Shown piece after piece: positions 5,993 through 8,195 of a DNA stretch of 8,195 nucleotides. Location of the stretch: contig PULL01000303.1 of NCBI GenBank assembly GCA_003550945.1, positions 1 to 8,195 of the forward strand. The letters are read 5' to 3'. The translations under genes and the position numbers were made by a program. Position 1 is the stretch's first letter. Every line of letters starts with the position of its first letter. Under the pieces are notes generated by a model. That model made no database searches. It was not told where the DNA came from and saw only the letters and a program-made list of their open reading frames with translations. Source of the DNA: Thioalkalivibrio sp. Lineage in GTDB: Bacteria > Pseudomonadota > Gammaproteobacteria > Ectothiorhodospirales > Ectothiorhodospiraceae.

Positions 5993-7336
5993 TCACGGAA
6001 TCGCCAGTCCGGCCTCGCGCAAGCGGGCCAGCTTGTACCGCAGCGTGCGGGGGCTGATGCCAAGCCGCGCCGCGGCCTCTTTCCGACGCCCGCGTTCCGC
6101 GTGCAGCGCGCCCAGAATCAGCTGCTCTTCGCGCGAGCGAAGATCATCACCGAGCACCTGGGACGGAGACGAAGCCGGCTCGACCGGGCTCTCCCCCGTG
6201 CCGGAAACCGCAGTCTCCGACTCCAAGCGGATGCTCGCGGCATCGATGCCGCGCCCACGGCGCAGGATCAGAGCCCGCTGCATCACGTTGTCGAGTTCGC
6301 GCACGTTTCCCGGCCAGTCGTGGCGCATCAGCCGCGCGGCGGCGCAGGGCATGAGTTCGGGCATTTCGATGCCCCGCCCGTGTACGGCCAGGAAATGGCG
6401 GGCCAGCGGGAGAATGTCGCCGAGGCGTTCACGCAGCGGCGGAATCGTCAGCGGGAACACGCTGAGGCGGTAGTAGAGATCCTCGCGGAAGCGACCGGCC
6501 TGCACCTCGGCGCGCAGGTCCCGGTTCGAGGTCGCGATCACGCGCACGTCCAGCGCGACCGGACGCTTGCCGCCCAGACGTTCGACCTCGCGCTCCTGCA
6601 ATACACGCAGCAGCTTGCCCTGCAGCGCGAGGTCCATTTCCGAGATCTCGTCGAGCAGCAGCGTGCCACCCTGGGCCAGTTCGAACTTCCCGGGCCGGGA
6701 TTCGTGTGCGCCGGTGAACGCGCCCCGCTCGTGGCCGAACAGCAGGGCCTCGAGCATGTTCTCCGGGATCGCCGCGCAGTTGATCGCGACGAACGGACCC
6801 CTGGACCGGGCGGAGCGCGCGTGCAGGTAGCGGGCGAAGACCTCCTTGCCCACACCCGATTCGCCGTTCAGCATCACCGTGACGTCGGACTGGGCCACGC
6901 GCGTGGCGAGATCCAGCAGCTCCAGGCTGCGCGCATCCTCCAGCACCAGCCCTTTGGCCGCGCCACCGCCATCCACGCCGAACTGACGCACGCGCTCCGC
7001 GACCGCCCCGGCGGCGAACGGCTTCACCAGGAAGTCGGTGGCGCCCTCGCGCATTGCCGCGACCGCAGCCTCGACGCTGCCGTCGGAGCTGGTCAGAACG
7101 ATCGGGAGATCCGGGTTGCGCCCGCGTGCCTGGCGCAGGAACTCGATTCCGCCCATCGGCTGCGCCTCGCGGCTGGCGAAGACGATCGCGATCGGCTCGC
7201 GTCCCAGCCAGTTCAGCGCCTGGGCGCCGTGGTCGGCCTCCAGCACCCGGCAACGGTCATGGGCGAGGTGTTCGCGCACCCGGGCACGCAGGCCGGGATC
7301 CTCGTCCACCAGCAAGACCGCAGGAGCATCGATCAT
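5993..7336 (-). CDS. fleR: Sigma-54-dependent flagellar response regulator FleR, receiver lacks phospho-Asp
   Basis: FleR is the NtrC-type activator that, in Pseudomonas, is paired with the kinase FleS and switches on later sigma-54 flagellar genes. The 447-residue product has an N-terminal receiver (1-115), a central AAA+ domain (about 135-360) and a Fis-type helix-turn-helix (about 415-440). In the AAA+ domain Walker A is GESGVGKE (158-165), the sigma-54 contact loop is GAFTGA (205-210), and Walker B is GGTLLLDE (223-230). FREDLYYRL (283-291) and WPGNVRELDN (341-350) follow. The C-terminal RGRRKEAAARLGISPRTLRYKL closely resembles Pseudomonas FleR. The receiver keeps the acidic pocket (Asp11, Glu12, Asp13) and Lys105 but has Ser55 where the phosphorylated Asp is expected. 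ATG 7336 has GAGAGGA (7345-7351) eight bases upstream. No fleS lies between it and fleQ. Confidence 0.93.
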   Translation of the reverse strand: MIDAPAVLLVDEDPGLRARVREHLAHDRCRVLEADHGAQALNWLGREPIAIVFASREAQPMGGIEFLRQARGRNPDLPIVLTSSDGSVEAAVAAMREGATDFLVKPFAAGAVAERVRQFGVDGGGAAKGLVLEDARSLELLDLATRVAQSDVTVMLNGESGVGKEVFARYLHARSARSRGPFVAINCAAIPENMLEALLFGHERGAFTGAHESRPGKFELAQGGTLLLDEISEMDLALQGKLLRVLQEREVERLGGKRPVALDVRVIATSNRDLRAEVQAGRFREDLYYRLSVFPLTIPPLRERLGDILPLARHFLAVHGRGIEMPELMPCAAARLMRHDWPGNVRELDNVMQRALILRRGRGIDAASIRLESETAVSGTGESPVEPASSPSQVLGDDLRSREEQLILGALHAERGRRKEAAARLGISPRTLRYKLARLREAGLAIP

Positions 7337-7369
7337 CCGCTACATCCTCTCGTTTCGATCGGGACCGCC

Positions 7370-7389
7370 GGCGACGGAACACCGCCGCC
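7370..7389 (-). promoter_or_regulatory. Hairpin in the predicted fleR mRNA leader
   Basis: Read as minus-strand RNA, GGCGGCGG pairs with CCGUCGCC around a UGUU loop: eight consecutive base pairs with a single G-U. It would form near the 5' end of a transcript starting at the sigma-54 promoter (predicted start near 7401) and end 33 nt before the fleR ATG, leaving the Shine-Dalgarno free. No U-tract follows, so it is not a typical terminator. A role in mRNA stability or post-transcriptional control is possible but unproven. Confidence 0.45.
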
Positions 7390-7411
7390 TCGTCCGGTTC
7401 ACGAGACAGAA

Positions 7412-7427
7412 AGCAGGAATGATGCCA
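7412..7427 (-). promoter_or_regulatory. Sigma-54 (-24/-12) promoter for fleR-fliEFGHIJ
   Basis: The minus strand reads TGGCATCATTCCTGCT, with GG at -24 and GC at -12 in exact GG-N10-GC spacing; it matches the TGGCA and TGC cores of the sigma-54 consensus. It sits 76 bp upstream of the fleR ATG in the only intergenic region between the two regulators. This is where a FleQ-activated promoter is known to drive fleSR in Pseudomonas. A T/A-rich stretch (about 7431-7445) lies just upstream of the -24 block. The expected transcript would cover fleR and probably fliEFGHIJ, since no terminator is seen between them. Confidence 0.72.
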
Positions 7428-7481
7428 GCTGAATTTTTCTTTCAGATACAACAGGAAAGAGCAGCCATGGGGTGGCCGGGC

Positions 7482-7495
7482 GTCAATTATCCGGC
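7482..7495. promoter_or_regulatory. Possible FleQ-binding half-site overlapping the fleQ stop
   Basis: On the plus strand GTCAATTATCCGGC matches the published FleQ consensus GTCAATAAATTGAC at 9 of 14 positions, including the complete left half GTCAAT. It lies about 55 bp upstream of the -24 element of the fleR promoter, a reasonable distance for an activator site. The right half is degraded and the match overlaps the fleQ stop codon, so chance is a real alternative. Confidence 0.3.
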
Positions 7496-8195
7496 GCATC
7501 CTCGGGACGTGCGATGCCGAACTTGCGGATCTTTTCGACCAGGGTCGTGCGGCGCATGCCGAGCAGCTTGGCCGCGTGCGCGACCACGCCGTTGGCCTCG
7601 TCGAGTGCGCGACGGATCAGGCCCATTTCCAGATCGTTCAGGTATTCCTTCAGGTCGATGCCGTTCTCCGGCAAACGCGGTTCGATGCCCAGCGTGGGCA
7701 GCGCCATCGCCGACGAGGCGTCGTCCTCGGGCGCGGAATCCGGGATTCCCTGCCGGAACTTGGGCGGCAGATCCTGCACGCCCACGGTCTCTCCGGGGTG
7801 CAGGATCGCCAGACGCTCGACCAGGTTCGCCAGTTCGCGCACGTTTCCGGGCCATGGGTACACCGAGAGCGCACGCAGCGCGGAGGCGCCGAGCCGTACT
7901 GTCGCCCTGCCCTCGCCCTCCATCCGCGCGGTCAGCTCGGTGATCAGCAGTGGCAGATCCCCCAGCCGCTGGCGCAGCGGCGGCATCTCGATCGGGAACA
8001 CGTTCAGCCGGTAGTAGAGGTCCTCGCGGAACTTGCCGTCGGCGATCGCCGTTTCGAGATCCCGGTGGGTGGCAGCGATGATCCGGACGTCGCAGGCGAT
8101 GCTGCGGTTGCTGCCGACCCGCTCGATGGTGCGCTCCTGCAGCACGCGCAGCAGTTTCACCTGCATCGGCAGCGGCATGTCACCGATTTCGTCGA
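7483..8195 (-). CDS. fleQ: Flagellar master regulator FleQ (C-terminal part, 5' end outside window)
   Basis: FleQ is the sigma-54-dependent activator at the top of the polar flagellar hierarchy; in Pseudomonas it also binds cyclic di-GMP and represses or activates exopolysaccharide genes. About 236 residues are visible. They start at the Walker B strand (DEIGDMPLPMQVKLLRVLQE) at the window edge, then VRIIAATHRDLE, FREDLYYRLNVFPIEMPPLR and WPGNVRELANLVERLAILHP. The C-terminal DNA-binding domain has LKEYLNDLEMGLIRRALDEA followed by RRTTLVEKIRKFGI. This C-terminus matches remembered Pseudomonas FleQ almost residue for residue in the helix-turn-helix, which separates it from FleR and from generic NtrC proteins. 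The GAFTGA loop, Walker A and the N-terminal domain are outside the window, so receiver and ATP-binding residues cannot be assessed. Confidence 0.93.
   Translation of the reverse strand, partial: DEIGDMPLPMQVKLLRVLQERTIERVGSNRSIACDVRIIAATHRDLETAIADGKFREDLYYRLNVFPIEMPPLRQRLGDLPLLITELTARMEGEGRATVRLGASALRALSVYPWPGNVRELANLVERLAILHPGETVGVQDLPPKFRQGIPDSAPEDDASSAMALPTLGIEPRLPENGIDLKEYLNDLEMGLIRRALDEANGVVAHAAKLLGMRRTTLVEKIRKFGIARPEDAPDN

Noticed and set aside
5912..6000. Search for a sigma-54 promoter upstream of fliE
   Set aside because: Each GG dinucleotide on the minus strand was checked for GC or a near match at the right spacing; none fits.
5588..7432. A plus-strand open frame of 614 codons opposite fliE and fleR
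   Set aside because: It spans genes with strong homology on the other strand and runs through the fleR promoter region; it is a composition artefact.

Overview
This window carries part of a polar-type flagellar gene cluster from a GC-rich bacterium, most likely a gammaproteobacterium. The FleQ/FleR regulator pair next to fliEFGHIJ is the arrangement known from Pseudomonas and relatives. The very high GC content, and fliJ apparently running straight on towards a fliK-like gene, would suit an Ectothiorhodospiraceae/Chromatiales-type organism (inference; genus not determined). Every supported gene lies on the minus strand, so the biological order runs from the right end of the window to the left.

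Right end (7483-8195): the C-terminal part of fleQ, the sigma-54-dependent master regulator of flagellar genes, cut by the window edge inside its Walker B motif. Next comes a 146-bp intergenic region (7337-7482) with a good -24/-12 (sigma-54) promoter, a FleQ-consensus-like half-site upstream of it and a perfect hairpin in the predicted leader. It is followed by fleR (5993-7336), a second NtrC-family activator. After an 81-bp AT-rich gap come fliE (rod/MS-ring junction), fliF (MS ring), fliG (C-ring rotor/switch), fliH (export ATPase regulator), fliI (export ATPase) and fliJ (export ATPase stalk). The genes are tightly packed: fliF/fliG overlap by 17 bp, fliH/fliI overlap by 4 bp, and fliI/fliJ are 21 bp apart. 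At the left end, after a 112-bp gap holding a second sigma-54-like promoter, the first 21 codons of a further gene are visible, probably fliK.

Together these genes encode the base of the flagellar motor (FliE, FliF, FliG) and the soluble export ATPase complex (FliH, FliI, FliJ), with two of the activators that order their expression. The main departure from the textbook layout is in the regulators. The sensor kinase gene fleS, which sits between fleQ and fleR in Pseudomonas, is absent, and the FleR receiver domain has serine where the phosphate-accepting aspartate should be. Both point to a FleR that works without phosphorylation by a FleS partner. I saw no mobile elements, tRNA/rRNA genes or CRISPR arrays. 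The long plus-strand reading frames opposite the genes are GC-driven shadows.
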